Part shown: positions 1-8,641 of the stretch, one piece after another
Layout: each line of letters starts with the position of its first letter
Position numbering within the stretch: the stretch's first letter is position 1
Source of the DNA: CAVXHQ01 sp963761735
GTDB taxonomy: Bacteria; Pseudomonadota; Alphaproteobacteria; Rhodobacterales; Rhodobacteraceae
Length of the DNA: 64,000 nucleotides
Direction: 5' to 3'
Assembly (NCBI GenBank): GCA_963761735.1
Contig: CAVXHQ010000005.1
Span: 1,116,001-1,180,000, forward strand
Translations under genes and position numbers: made by a program
Notes under the pieces: model-generated
What the model was told of the DNA's origin: nothing
The model's database searches: none
What the model saw: the letters and a program-made list of their open reading frames with translations, nothing else

Positions 1-734
1 GCCTGCCGAAGGCGAATATCCTCGTCGGACCCGGCAACCAGTTCGTCGCCGAGGCGAAACGCATCCTGTTCGGGCGCGTCGGCATCGACATGATCGCGGG
101 CCCCACCGACAGCCTGATCCTCGCCGACGCATCGGCCGATCCGCATATCGTGGCCACCGACCTCGTGTCGCAGGCCGAGCATGGCTATAACTCGCCCGTC
201 TGGCTGGTCACCGACGACCGCGCGCTGGCGCAGGACGTGATGGCCCGCGTTCCCGCCCTGATCGACGATCTGCCCGAGCTGAACCGCGAAAACGCCGCCG
301 CCGCATGGCGCGATTACGCCGAGGTCATCGTCTGCGCCGACCGCGAGGAGATGGCCGCCTGTTCGGACGAATATGCCCCCGAGCACCTGACCGTGCAGGC
401 CGCCGATCTGCCATGGTGGAAGGACCGTCTCGGCTGCTACGGCTCGCTCTTTCTGGGCGAGGAGACCACCGTGGCCTATGGCGACAAGGCCAGCGGCACC
501 AACCACGTCCTGCCGACGTCGGGGGCCGCGTCCTATACCGGCGGTCTGTCGATCCACAAATACATGAAGATCGTGACCTGGCAGCAGGCCACGCGCGACG
601 GATCGAAAGACGTGGCAGTGGCCACCGCCCGGATTTCGCGCCTCGAGGGGATGGAAGGGCACGCCCGCGCGGCCGATGTCCGGCTTGCGAAATACTTCCC
701 GCAGGAAAACTTCGATCTCAGCGCCGATGGGTGA
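1..734 (+). CDS. hpsN: Sulfopropanediol 3-dehydrogenase (HpsN-like, histidinol dehydrogenase family), 3' part
   Basis: The window opens inside this gene; codons are in phase from base 3 and about 243 C-terminal residues are visible. Histidinol-dehydrogenase family marks are present: SQAEHG (metal-ligand Gln/His), YAPEHL (catalytic Glu-His pair) and GDKASGTNH. In this family HisD oxidises histidinol, whereas HpsN oxidises the 3-hydroxyl of 2,3-dihydroxypropane-1-sulfonate to sulfolactate with NAD. The HpsN reading is inferred from context: the next genes are an SDR and a zinc-type dehydrogenase (as HpsO/HpsP), then both subunits of sulfopyruvate decarboxylase, and no other his gene is nearby. 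The stop overlaps the next start by 8 nt. Family membership is certain; the substrate is likely but not proven. Confidence 0.75.
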   Translation, partial: LPKANILVGPGNQFVAEAKRILFGRVGIDMIAGPTDSLILADASADPHIVATDLVSQAEHGYNSPVWLVTDDRALAQDVMARVPALIDDLPELNRENAAAAWRDYAEVIVCADREEMAACSDEYAPEHLTVQAADLPWWKDRLGCYGSLFLGEETTVAYGDKASGTNHVLPTSGAASYTGGLSIHKYMKIVTWQQATRDGSKDVAVATARISRLEGMEGHARAADVRLAKYFPQENFDLSADG

Positions 735-1503
735 CGGGGCGGCGGATAACGGGGCGGGTCTCTTCGACCTGACGGGGCGGGTGGCCTGCGTGACAGGGGC
801 CAGTTCCGGCCTCGGTCGGCGCGCGGCCATCGTGCTGGCGCGCGCGGGGGCCCGGGTCATCGGGGTGGCGCGACGCGGCGAGGCCCTTGAGGGCTGGGCC
901 AAGGCCACCGGCCCCGATGCCGCCACCGTCACCGCCGATCTGTCGCAGCGCGGCGATATCACCCGCATTGCGCGCGAGATCACCGAACCCTTCGGATCGC
1001 CCGACATCGTGGTTCACGCGGCGGGCATCAACACGCGGCAGGCGGCCGACGACGTCACCCCCGAAGGCTGGGACATGACGCTCGACCTGAACCTTGCCGC
1101 CCCGTTCTTTCTGTCCCAGGCCCTCGTGCCCGCGATGAAGGCAAAGGGCTGGGGCCGCATCGTCAATTTCGCCTCGTTGCAGACGACACGGGCCTTTCCG
1201 GGGGGCATCGCCTATGGCGCGTCCAAGGCCGGGATCGGCCAGCTGACCCGCGCGATGGCGCAGGCATGGTCCCGCGTCGGCATCAACGTGAACGCCATCG
1301 GACCGGGGTTCTTTCCGACCGAACTGACCGGGCCGGTGTTTGCCGATCCGGCGCGTGCCGCGGCGAATGCGGCGCAAACCTGCATCGGGCGCAATGGCCT
1401 GCTGGACGACATCGACGGGCCGCTGCTGTTCTTGTGCTCGGACGCGTCGGCCTATGTGACGGGCCAGGTCCTGATGGTCGACGGAGGATATACCGCACAA
1501 TGA
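727..1503 (+). CDS. hpsO: SDR-family dehydrogenase, probable DHPS 2-dehydrogenase (HpsO-like)
   Basis: This is a classical short-chain dehydrogenase/reductase of 258 aa. The cofactor motif TGASSGLG lies near residue 23, NAG is replaced by HAAGIN, and the catalytic Ser and YGASK motif are seen in the middle. It has the usual SDR ending (VTGQVLMVDGGYT). The ATG at 727 overlaps the preceding stop by 8 nt and its own stop overlaps the next ATG (ATGA), so three dehydrogenases are translationally coupled. In DHPS-degrading bacteria HpsO and HpsP together interconvert the DHPS enantiomers through a ketone, so that the stereospecific HpsN can act on both. That role is inferred from the neighbours. 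Confidence 0.75.
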   Translation: MGDGAADNGAGLFDLTGRVACVTGASSGLGRRAAIVLARAGARVIGVARRGEALEGWAKATGPDAATVTADLSQRGDITRIAREITEPFGSPDIVVHAAGINTRQAADDVTPEGWDMTLDLNLAAPFFLSQALVPAMKAKGWGRIVNFASLQTTRAFPGGIAYGASKAGIGQLTRAMAQAWSRVGINVNAIGPGFFPTELTGPVFADPARAAANAAQTCIGRNGLLDDIDGPLLFLCSDASAYVTGQVLMVDGGYTAQ

Positions 1504-2489
1504 AAGCGCTGGTTTACGACGGCCCCGAGGTTTTGGGATATCGCGACGTTGCAGACCCCGAGGCAGGCCCCGGTCAGCACCTGATCCGGGTAATGTCGGT
1601 CGGTATCTGCGGCTCTGACATGCATGCCTATCTGGGCCACGACGCGCGCCGTCCCGCCCCGCTGATCCTCGGTCACGAGGCTGCGGGCGTGATCGTCGGC
1701 GGGCCGCGGGACGGCGCGCGGGTAACCGTGAACCCGCTGGTGTCCTGCGGCACCTGTGCGGCCTGCCGGCGCGGACAGGACAACCTGTGCCCCGAACGCC
1801 GCATCATCTCGATGCCGCCGCGCGAGGGCGCCTTTGCGCAGACGATCGCCATTCGGGACGCAAATCTGGTGACGGTGCCTGCGGGCATCACCCTCGACTC
1901 CGCCTCGCTCGCCGAGCCCCTTGCCTGCGGCTGGCACGCCGTGCGTCTGTCGATCCGGGCCCTGGACGCGCCCGCCGAGACTGCGCTGGTGATCGGCGGC
2001 GGGGCCATCGGCCTTGGTGCCGCGCTGTCGCTGACGGCGCAGGGCGTGACCGACGTGCGTATCGTCGAGCCGAACGCGGAGCGGCGGCGGTTCCTGACGG
2101 AGCGGTGCGGTCAGAGCGCCCTCGCGCCCGACGACCTGAACGCCGAGGCGCAGTTCGATCTGGTGATCGACGGTGTCGGCTTTGCCGCGACCCGCGCGAG
2201 CGCCTCTGCCCATGTGCGGCCCGGCGGGGTGATCGGTCATATCGGCCTCGCGCAGGCGACGGACGGCCTCGATATCCGGCGCATGACCTTGCAGGAGATC
2301 ACCTTTATCGGCACCTACACCTATACCGCGCAGGATTTCCGCGACACCGCCGCCGCCATGTGGGACGGCCGCCTCGGCCCTCTCGACTGGACCGAGACGC
2401 GCCTGCTTGCGGAGGGTGCCGCCGCCTTCACCGACATCCGCGCCGGACGCATTGCCGCGCCCAAGATCGTTCTGCGACCCAACGACTGA
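1500..2489 (+). CDS. hpsP: Zinc-dependent medium-chain dehydrogenase, probable DHPS dehydrogenase (HpsP-like)
   Basis: This 329-aa MDR alcohol dehydrogenase carries the catalytic zinc signature (GICGSDMHAY, then GHEAAG) and the structural zinc cysteines (SCGTCAACRRGQDNLC, about residues 82-97). A Rossmann motif (VIGGGAIGLG) follows in the second half. Start and upstream stop share ATGA. The likely role, inferred from the operon, is the second DHPS 2-dehydrogenase that pairs with the upstream SDR to epimerise DHPS. A general polyol dehydrogenase cannot be excluded from sequence alone. Confidence 0.75.
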   Translation: MKALVYDGPEVLGYRDVADPEAGPGQHLIRVMSVGICGSDMHAYLGHDARRPAPLILGHEAAGVIVGGPRDGARVTVNPLVSCGTCAACRRGQDNLCPERRIISMPPREGAFAQTIAIRDANLVTVPAGITLDSASLAEPLACGWHAVRLSIRALDAPAETALVIGGGAIGLGAALSLTAQGVTDVRIVEPNAERRRFLTERCGQSALAPDDLNAEAQFDLVIDGVGFAATRASASAHVRPGGVIGHIGLAQATDGLDIRRMTLQEITFIGTYTYTAQDFRDTAAAMWDGRLGPLDWTETRLLAEGAAAFTDIRAGRIAAPKIVLRPND

Positions 2490-2551
2490 TTTCAAACGCG
2501 CCCCGGCGTCCGGGCGCTTCCGCCCCATCCATGACAGGAGTTCATCGTTCC

Positions 2552-3058
2552 GTGAGTATATCCAAGAAAATCGTTGACGATTTCGTCGCCAACGACGTGT
2601 CGTTCATCACCACCGTGCCGTGCAAACAGCTCGCCGGTGTTATCGAAGAGGTCGAGGCACGGCCCGAGATCCACCACGTCCCGTCCAACAAGGAGGACGA
2701 AGGCATGGGTCTCTGCGCGGGTGCGTGGATGGGCGGCAAACGCCCCGCGATCATCATGCAGAACACCGCCATCGGCGTGACGATCAACACCCTCGCGACC
2801 CTGACGCAGTTCTACCGGATGCCCCTGCCGATCCTGATTTCCTATCGCGGCGAATTGCGCGAGCCGGTGGCATGTCAGGTCGAGATGGCGGTGCACACCA
2901 AGGCGCTGCTGGCGCAGATGCTGATCCCCACCTACCATTTCCACCGCGAAAGCGACGCGGATGAGCTCGACGCGATCCTGAAATACACCTTCATGTGCAA
3001 CAAACCTGTGGCGATCCTGACGGATGCGTCCTTCTGGGGAGGCTACGGCGACCAATGA
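2552..3058 (+). CDS. comD: Sulfopyruvate decarboxylase, alpha subunit
   Basis: This is the thiamine-diphosphate enzyme half that carries the PYR domain (168 aa): SNKEDEGMG contains the conserved cofactor-activating Glu, followed by QNTAIGVTINTL. With ComE it decarboxylates 3-sulfopyruvate to sulfoacetaldehyde in the cytoplasm. A GTG start at 2552 is preferred because AGGAG lies 11 nt upstream; an in-frame ATG at 2531 has no such site. The stop overlaps the comE start (ATGA), as expected for obligate partners. The homologous pair also serves coenzyme M synthesis in archaea; in a heterotrophic alphaproteobacterium next to DHPS dehydrogenases a catabolic role is the natural reading. Confidence 0.88.
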   Translation: MSISKKIVDDFVANDVSFITTVPCKQLAGVIEEVEARPEIHHVPSNKEDEGMGLCAGAWMGGKRPAIIMQNTAIGVTINTLATLTQFYRMPLPILISYRGELREPVACQVEMAVHTKALLAQMLIPTYHFHRESDADELDAILKYTFMCNKPVAILTDASFWGGYGDQ

Positions 3059-3609
3059 TCCGTTCAGAAATCCTGCGAGAAATCGCCCCGATCCTTCGCG
3101 ACAAGCTTGTCATCTGCAACATCGGTCTGCCCAGCCAGGAACTGCACATGATCGACGACCAGCCGACCAATTTCTACATGCTCGGCACCATGGGCCTGTC
3201 CTCCTCCATCGGCCTGGGCCTCGCGCTTGCGCAGCCCAAGACGGTGATTTCCATCGACGGCGACGGCTCTGTCCTGACGAACCTCGGCACCCTGCCGACG
3301 ATCGCCAACAACGTCGCGGACAACTTCATCCTGCTGATCATCGACAACGGCTCCTATGGCTCGACGGGCGATCAGCCGACCTATGCGGGCAAGAAAACCT
3401 CGCTGACGGCGGTAGCCAGGGCCTGCGGCTGCGAGAACGTCGTCGAGTGCAAGGACGTCGACACGCCGCAGGTGTTGCAGGCCGCTTTGGACAGCAAGAA
3501 GATGACCGTGATCGTGTGCAAATGCGACAGCGGCAACATCAAGCTGCCGGTGATCACCAAGGATCCGGTGGTGATCCGCGACCGGTTCATGACCGCCGTG
3601 GCAAGCTGA
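3055..3609 (+). CDS. comE: Sulfopyruvate decarboxylase, beta subunit
   Basis: This 184-aa protein is the PP-domain half of the heteromeric decarboxylase. The ThDP motif is clear (GDGSVLTNLGTL, running on to the NNGSYGSTGDQ metal/diphosphate loop), as is GLSSSIGLGLALA. It overlaps comD by 4 nt and is followed 2 nt later by the FMN dehydrogenase. Together the pair makes sulfoacetaldehyde, which needs Xsc (sulfoacetaldehyde acetyltransferase) or a reductase for further use; neither is visible in the window. Confidence 0.88.
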   Translation: MIRSEILREIAPILRDKLVICNIGLPSQELHMIDDQPTNFYMLGTMGLSSSIGLGLALAQPKTVISIDGDGSVLTNLGTLPTIANNVADNFILLIIDNGSYGSTGDQPTYAGKKTSLTAVARACGCENVVECKDVDTPQVLQAALDSKKMTVIVCKCDSGNIKLPVITKDPVVIRDRFMTAVAS

Positions 3610-3611
3610 GA

Positions 3612-4724
3612 ATGGGCGCCATCCACTCCAGCGCCGACGCCCGGCGCATCGCGCGCCGGCGTCTGCCGTGGATGGTGTTCGATTACATCGACGGGGCCGC
3701 CGGGCAGGAGACGGGGGCGGCGCGGGGCCGTGCCGCTTTCGATGCGCTCACCTTGCGGCCCCGTATCCTGCGCGACGTCAGCACGCGGGATCTGTCCGCG
3801 TCCGTGTTCGGCGCCAAGACCCGCGCGCCTTTCGGCATCAGCCCGATGGGCATGTGCAACCTGTCCGGTCCCGGCGCAGACATGATGCTCGCCCGCCTTG
3901 CCGCGCGCGAACGGGTGCCGCTGGGCGTGTCGACGGTCGCTTCCACCGCGATGGAACCGCTGATCGAGGCCGCCGAGGGCCACGCTTGGTTTCAGCTGTA
4001 TTTCACCGGCGACGGCACCGGCACCTTCAAACTCGTCGAACGGGCGAAGGCCGCAGGCTACGAGACCATCGTCCTCACCGTCGATGTCCCCGAGGTCGGG
4101 CGGCGCCCGCGTGAATTGCGTCATGGGTTCACCATGCCGTTCAAGATCGGGCCGCGTCAGTTCGTCGACTTTGCGCTGCACCCGCGCTGGTCGCTGACGT
4201 CGCTGTTGAAGGGCAAACCCGGCATGGCGAATTTCGACACGCCCGGTTTTGAATTCGATCGAAAGGCAAGCCGTGCCCGCGCCGACTGGGACACGCTCGC
4301 CCGGCTGCGCGACATCTGGCCCGGCAATCTGGTGATCAAGGGCGTGCTCGATCCGCGCGACGCCATGCTGGCGGCCAAGGCGGGCGTCGACGCCATTCAG
4401 GTGTCGAGCCACGGGGCCCGTCAGCTGGAAAGCGCGCCGTCCCCGATCGACGTCCTGCCGGCAATCCGCGCGGCGGTCGGCCCCGATATGCCGCTGTTCT
4501 TCGACACCGGCCTGCGCTCCGGCGAAGACGTGGTCAAGGCCTATGCCCTTGGCGCGAACTTCACCTTTCTGGGCCGCATCCTGCAATTCGCCATCGCGGC
4601 GGGCGGCGAAGAGGGGCTGGCCGCCCTGTGGCGCATCCTTATCGACGAGACGAGCATCACGCTGGCCCAGATCGGCGCCGTGGATTTGCGGCCCGCCAGT
4701 CTGGCCGACGCTGTCGGGCACTGA
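3612..4724 (+). CDS. FMN-dependent alpha-hydroxy-acid dehydrogenase, probable sulfolactate dehydrogenase (SlcD-like)
   Basis: This is a 370-aa TIM-barrel flavoenzyme of the lactate/glycolate oxidase family. Visible family sites are ISPMGMCNLSGPGAD near the FMN ring, WFQLYF, LTVDVPEVGRR, VIKGVLDPRDA (phosphate/flavin-contacting Lys) and SSHGARQLE with the catalytic His and the substrate-binding Arg. The usual Gly-Gly after that His is Gly-Ala here. It lies 2 nt behind comE. Oxidation of sulfolactate to sulfopyruvate would connect HpsN to ComDE exactly at the missing step, so it probably acts as the respiratory-chain-linked sulfolactate dehydrogenase (SlcD type). This is inference from the family and neighbours; L-lactate or another 2-hydroxy acid is the alternative. 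Confidence 0.7.
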   Translation: MGAIHSSADARRIARRRLPWMVFDYIDGAAGQETGAARGRAAFDALTLRPRILRDVSTRDLSASVFGAKTRAPFGISPMGMCNLSGPGADMMLARLAARERVPLGVSTVASTAMEPLIEAAEGHAWFQLYFTGDGTGTFKLVERAKAAGYETIVLTVDVPEVGRRPRELRHGFTMPFKIGPRQFVDFALHPRWSLTSLLKGKPGMANFDTPGFEFDRKASRARADWDTLARLRDIWPGNLVIKGVLDPRDAMLAAKAGVDAIQVSSHGARQLESAPSPIDVLPAIRAAVGPDMPLFFDTGLRSGEDVVKAYALGANFTFLGRILQFAIAAGGEEGLAALWRILIDETSITLAQIGAVDLRPASLADAVGH

Positions 4725-4873
4725 GAAACCGTCCGGCCGACGCTGCGGCGGACGGAACGGGCCCGAAAGACCGATTGGCGGCTCTGCGCAGGCGCGCGCA
4801 GCGGTTCAGACGTGGTGAGGGACCGTTGGTTGGGCGGTGGGCCAGCCCGCGAGCGGCCAACCGGCACGCGTCC

Positions 4874-6205
4874 CTACGACAGGCTGTCCACCAGCCAGAC
4901 CAGCCACAGCGTGATGCCCGGAAACGCCACCAGCACCACGACCCGTATCATGTCCGTCAGCACGAAGGGCAGGGCGCCGCGATAGGTTTCGGCGATGGGG
5001 ATCGTGCGGTCCAGGTTGTTGATGATGAACAGGTTCATCCCCACCGGTGGCGTGATCAGGCCGACCTCGACGACGATCAGCACCAGGATGCCGAACCACA
5101 GGCCGAAATCTTGCGCACTCATCCCGAAATCCAGCACGCTCATCACCGGATAGACGATCGGCACCGTCAGCAGCACCATCGACAGCGAATCCATGATGCA
5201 GCCGAAAACGAGGTACATCGCCAGCACCGCCGCCAGCACGACGAATGGCGCAAACCCCTGTGCCGCGACCCAGACGCTGGCGGTCTGCGGCAGCTGCGTC
5301 AGGGCGAGAAAGCTGTTGTACAGGCCCGCCCCGAAGATGATGAGAAAGATCATCGCCGTCGACGCCGCGGTCTTCAGGATCGCCTCGGTCAGGCGTGCGC
5401 CCGTCATCTGCCCCGAGGCGAGGGCCGCGATGCCGGTGCCCGCGGCACCCACCGCGGCCGCCTCTGTCGGGGTGAAGATGCCCGCATAGATGCCGCCCAC
5501 GACAGTGACGAAGATTGCCAGCACCGGCCAGACCGCCGCCAGCGCCCGCATTCGCGCGGCCCAGGGCACCCGGTCCTTGACGGCCGCATCGCCCGGCGCC
5601 AGACGCACCCAGACAGCGATGGCGGCCATATAGCCAAGGGCCGCGAGGATGCCGGGGATCAGTGCCGCGACGAACAGCTTCTCGATGTTCTGCTCGGCGA
5701 GGATGGCATAGATCACGAGGATCACCGACGGCGGGATCAGGATGCCCAGCGTGCCGCCCGCCGCCAGCGCGCCGGTGGCGAGCGCGCCGGGATAGCCGTA
5801 GCGCCGCAATTCCGGCAGGGCGACCTGGCCCATCGTGGCGGCGGTCGCCAGGGACGAGCCGCAGATCGCGCCGAACCCCGCGCAGGCGCCGACCGCCGAC
5901 ATCGCCACGCCGCCGCGCCGGTGCCCGAGAAAGCCCTCGGCGGCGCGGAACAACGCCGCCGACATGCCCGACAGCGTCGCGAACTGACCCATCAGCAGGA
6001 ACAGCGGGATGATCGAGAACGAGTAGTTGGAAAATGTCCCATAGGTCAGCGATTTCAGCTGGTTGAGGGAAACCGCAAAGGTGCCCAGCACCAGATAGGT
6101 GCCGCCCATGCCGACCGCGATCATCGCCAGCGCAATCGGCATCCGCGCGAATATCAGGACCAGCAGCACCGGGAACGACCAGAGCGCCAGGGCGATGTCA
6201 GACAT
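4874..6205 (-). CDS. TRAP transporter large permease (DctM/SiaM family)
   Basis: This very hydrophobic 443-aa protein has about a dozen membrane segments and the DctM signatures (PIALAMIAVG near the start, FLLMGQFA, then GFGAICGSSLATAATMGQVALPELRRYGY in the middle, and PPVGMNLFIIN near the end). It is the membrane-embedded sodium-coupled subunit of a TRAP uptake system. The ATG at 6205 overlaps the stop of the small permease gene upstream. The operon is convergent with the sulfonate genes; known DHPS clusters carry a TRAP system (HpsKLM), so import of DHPS or sulfolactate is a reasonable inference. Confidence 0.9.
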   Translation of the reverse strand: MSDIALALWSFPVLLVLIFARMPIALAMIAVGMGGTYLVLGTFAVSLNQLKSLTYGTFSNYSFSIIPLFLLMGQFATLSGMSAALFRAAEGFLGHRRGGVAMSAVGACAGFGAICGSSLATAATMGQVALPELRRYGYPGALATGALAAGGTLGILIPPSVILVIYAILAEQNIEKLFVAALIPGILAALGYMAAIAVWVRLAPGDAAVKDRVPWAARMRALAAVWPVLAIFVTVVGGIYAGIFTPTEAAAVGAAGTGIAALASGQMTGARLTEAILKTAASTAMIFLIIFGAGLYNSFLALTQLPQTASVWVAAQGFAPFVVLAAVLAMYLVFGCIMDSLSMVLLTVPIVYPVMSVLDFGMSAQDFGLWFGILVLIVVEVGLITPPVGMNLFIINNLDRTIPIAETYRGALPFVLTDMIRVVVLVAFPGITLWLVWLVDSLS

Positions 6206-6740
6206 GCGGTGCGTCCACACAGCGCCCCGTCAGTCCGCGCCCCGAGCGCCAGAGGCAGAACGCCGCCACCGCGACGGCGGCCACCGCGCCCACGAGGCTG
6301 AGGGCATAGCCCCAGACGAGCGGCACCTGTGCGATCTGCGTCGTCTCGTCGTAGCGGTATTTGTCGAGCATACCGAGGCCGAGGCGCCAGGCCAGAACGA
6401 ACGCGAGGGCGCACATCAGGGCGTCGAACACAACGTCCAGCAGCCGGTTCAGGGCGCGCGGAAACAACGGCGCCAGCAGATCGACGGTCGCGTGGCCGCG
6501 CGCATACTGGCACCACGGCAAAAACGCGAACACCGCCCCTGCCATCGCGATTTCGGTGTAATCGTAGATGCCGCGCACCGATCCCGGACCGATGCCGAAT
6601 GCCACCAGCGCACGTCCCGCGATCGACACGCAGGTCAGTGCCACGACGCCCAGCAGGATCGCGCCGCCCCAGATCGCCATCGCGCGGGCCAGCCAGGCTG
6701 CGGCGCGGTCGACGCGGTCGTAGACCGGCTGCTCCGGCAT
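6198..6740 (-). CDS. TRAP transporter small permease (DctQ family)
   Basis: This 180-aa protein has four predicted membrane helices and a DctQ-like layout: the first helix follows a short cytoplasmic stretch, with a WxxYARGHATVD loop where the family usually has a conserved RGxHIxVD. The start is the ATG at 6740, giving the usual length; the frame remains open further upstream, but that part has no family character and runs into the dctP gene. It overlaps the large permease by 8 nt and lies 26 nt after the binding-protein gene. Confidence 0.88.
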   Translation of the reverse strand: MPEQPVYDRVDRAAAWLARAMAIWGGAILLGVVALTCVSIAGRALVAFGIGPGSVRGIYDYTEIAMAGAVFAFLPWCQYARGHATVDLLAPLFPRALNRLLDVVFDALMCALAFVLAWRLGLGMLDKYRYDETTQIAQVPLVWGYALSLVGAVAAVAVAAFCLWRSGRGLTGRCVDAPHV

Positions 6741-6766
6741 CCGGTCAGGACGGGCGGAGGGGGTGC

Positions 6767-7801
6767 TCAGGCGGATTTTTCCGCGATCAGCGCGCGGGCC
6801 CGGTCGATCAGAGCCTGACCGTCTATGTCGCGCTCCGCCATTTCGGCGATCCACCGGTCGATGACCGGCTGTGCCGCCGCTTTCCAGCGCGCGGTTTCGG
6901 CGGCGTCCAGCGTCACGATGGCATTGCCCGCCGCCACGGCAACATCGCGGCCCGGCGCGTCCATGTCCCACATCACTTGGCCCGCGAATTCGGACAGCGC
7001 CGCCCCGGAATGCGCGTCGAGGATCGCGCGCAGATCGTCCGGCAGGGCGTCATAGCGCGCGCGGTTCATCGCCAGAACAAAAGTTGCGGTGTAGAGCGCC
7101 TCGGGCCCCGCGAATTCGGTGTGGTTGCCGACGAGTTCGGCAACGCGGATCGACGGCGTTACCTCCCACGGGATCACCGTGCCGTTGATCACGCCTTTCG
7201 ACAGCGCCTCGGGGACGGCGGGCAGAGGCATTCCGACGGGTTCCGCGCCCAGTTCCGACAGCAGGTCGGTGACGACGCGGGTCGGGCCGCGCAGAACCTT
7301 GCCGGGCATGTCCTCGAGCCGTGCAATCGGGTCGATCGAATGGATCACGCCGGGGCCGTGCACCCAGGCGCCGAGAATTTTGACATCCCGGTATTCGGCG
7401 TCCTGCCAGCCGGTCTCGACCATCTCCCAGAACGCCATCGACGTGGCGACCGGATCGGTCATGATGAACGGCAGTTCGAACACCTCCGACTGCGGAAACC
7501 GCCCGGGCGTATAGCCGCCCAGCGTCATGGTGAGATCGGCGACGCCGTCGATCGCCTGCTGGTACAGATCGCCGGGCCTGCCGCCAAGGGCCATGGCGTC
7601 GAAATGCCGGATGTCGATGCGCCCGTCGCTGGCCGCGGCCAGACGCGCGCTCCAGGGTTTCAGGACCATCGCGGGCAGGTTCGCCACGGGCGGCAAAAAC
7701 TGATGCAGGCGCAGGCTGACGGTCTGCGCCGCGACACCGGTGGACAGGGCGGCGCTGGCGGCGGCGGCGCCGGTTGCGGCCATGAAATGTCGTCTGTCCA
7801 T
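6767..7801 (-). CDS. TRAP transporter substrate-binding protein (DctP family)
   Basis: This is a 344-aa periplasmic binding protein. It begins with a twin-arginine-like leader (MDRRHFMAATGA, hydrophobic Ala-rich stretch, likely cleavage after AAQ at about residue 26). The mature part has the DctP pattern, including LVEMVETGWQD-type helices and GADPVGMPLP-like segments (here GAEPVGMPLPAVPEAL). The ATG at 7801 is preceded by GGGAGAG, a good ribosome site. As first gene of the TRAP operon it sets specificity; the ligand-binding Arg seen in acid-binding members is present (VLRGPTRVV). Sulfonates or other carboxy/sulfo acids are plausible; the actual ligand is unknown. Confidence 0.9.
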   Translation of the reverse strand: MDRRHFMAATGAAAASAALSTGVAAQTVSLRLHQFLPPVANLPAMVLKPWSARLAAASDGRIDIRHFDAMALGGRPGDLYQQAIDGVADLTMTLGGYTPGRFPQSEVFELPFIMTDPVATSMAFWEMVETGWQDAEYRDVKILGAWVHGPGVIHSIDPIARLEDMPGKVLRGPTRVVTDLLSELGAEPVGMPLPAVPEALSKGVINGTVIPWEVTPSIRVAELVGNHTEFAGPEALYTATFVLAMNRARYDALPDDLRAILDAHSGAALSEFAGQVMWDMDAPGRDVAVAAGNAIVTLDAAETARWKAAAQPVIDRWIAEMAERDIDGQALIDRARALIAEKSA

Positions 7802-7904
7802 CGTCGTCTCTCCCGCAATCGCGTGCCCGTTCGCGGCGCATCCTAGACCGGCGGGGCGCCGGGACACCACCACAAGTTTCGCGCGACCCGGCGCGGCCCT
7901 GCGT

Positions 7905-8639
7905 TCAGGGGCGCAAGGGGATGCGGCCCGCGTCGGTCAGCACCGAGACCGTCCCGTCCTCGATCACCGCGGCGGTGAGGGGCCCGCCAAAGGCGGCGCC
8001 GGTGTCGAGGTTCACCCGGTTGCCGTAATGCATGGCCGCTTCGACCGGCGTGTGGCCGTGCACGATCAGGGCGCCGTGATCCCGGGTATCGTTATGAAAG
8101 TCGCGCCGGATCCACATCATGTCCTGCGCGCTTTGCCGATCCAGCGCGACACCGGGGCGGATCCCGGCATGGACGAAAAATGCTCCCGCCGCAGCATAGG
8201 ACAGTGGCAGGGCATCGATGAAGGCGATATGCGCGGCGGGCACGCAGTCGCGCGCGGCGGCGTGCAGGGCCGCAAGGCCGAGGGTCTCGGGGCGCGGCAC
8301 ACCATAGCTTGCCAGCGTCGTCAGACCGCCCAGCCGAGGATGAATCCACGCGAAATCCGAACGCAGGCCGGGATCGTGGGCTTTCGGGTCCTTCATGAAC
8401 AGGGAAAACATGTGGTCATGGTTGCCCTTGACGACCAGCCAGGGTTTGCCGCTGCCGATCCCGTCGATCACGAAGCTGACCGTCCCACGGGAATCCGGCC
8501 CCCGGTCCACGAGATCCCCCAGATGCACCACGGGGGCATCCGCATCACCGGTGCGCGCACGGTCCGCGTCGATCCGGGCGTGGGCGGCGCGCAGCAGATT
8601 TGTCCGGCCGTGAATATCGCCGATGGCATAGGCGCGCAT
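7905..8639 (-). CDS. Metallophosphoesterase, PPP-type protein phosphatase family
   Basis: This 244-aa protein has the full two-metal phosphoesterase set in order: GDIHGR (residues 7-12), GDLVDRGP (around 42), GNHDHM (around 72) and HGHTP in the last third. This is the bacterial PrpA/PrpE-like branch of serine/threonine phosphatases, which can act on phosphoproteins or Ap4A-type nucleotides. It starts 2 nt before the stop codon of the Anbu-like peptidase gene, so it is probably the last gene of that operon and may serve the same pathway. The substrate is unknown. Confidence 0.85.
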   Translation of the reverse strand: MRAYAIGDIHGRTNLLRAAHARIDADRARTGDADAPVVHLGDLVDRGPDSRGTVSFVIDGIGSGKPWLVVKGNHDHMFSLFMKDPKAHDPGLRSDFAWIHPRLGGLTTLASYGVPRPETLGLAALHAAARDCVPAAHIAFIDALPLSYAAAGAFFVHAGIRPGVALDRQSAQDMMWIRRDFHNDTRDHGALIVHGHTPVEAAMHYGNRVNLDTGAAFGGPLTAAVIEDGTVSVLTDAGRIPLRP

Positions 8640-8641
8640 GG

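Noticed and set aside
1..734. Histidinol dehydrogenase hisD of histidine synthesis
   Set aside because: The motifs do not exclude it, but the operon is a sulfonate pathway and no his genes are near, so HpsN is preferred.
4729..4755. Terminator between the convergent sulfonate and TRAP operons
   Set aside because: A CCGTCC/GGACGG stem exists, but it is short with a long loop and no T-run.
4628..6301. 557-aa frame opposite the TRAP permease
   Set aside because: Composition is typical of an antisense shadow and it has no membrane or enzyme features, while the opposite frame is a perfect DctM protein.
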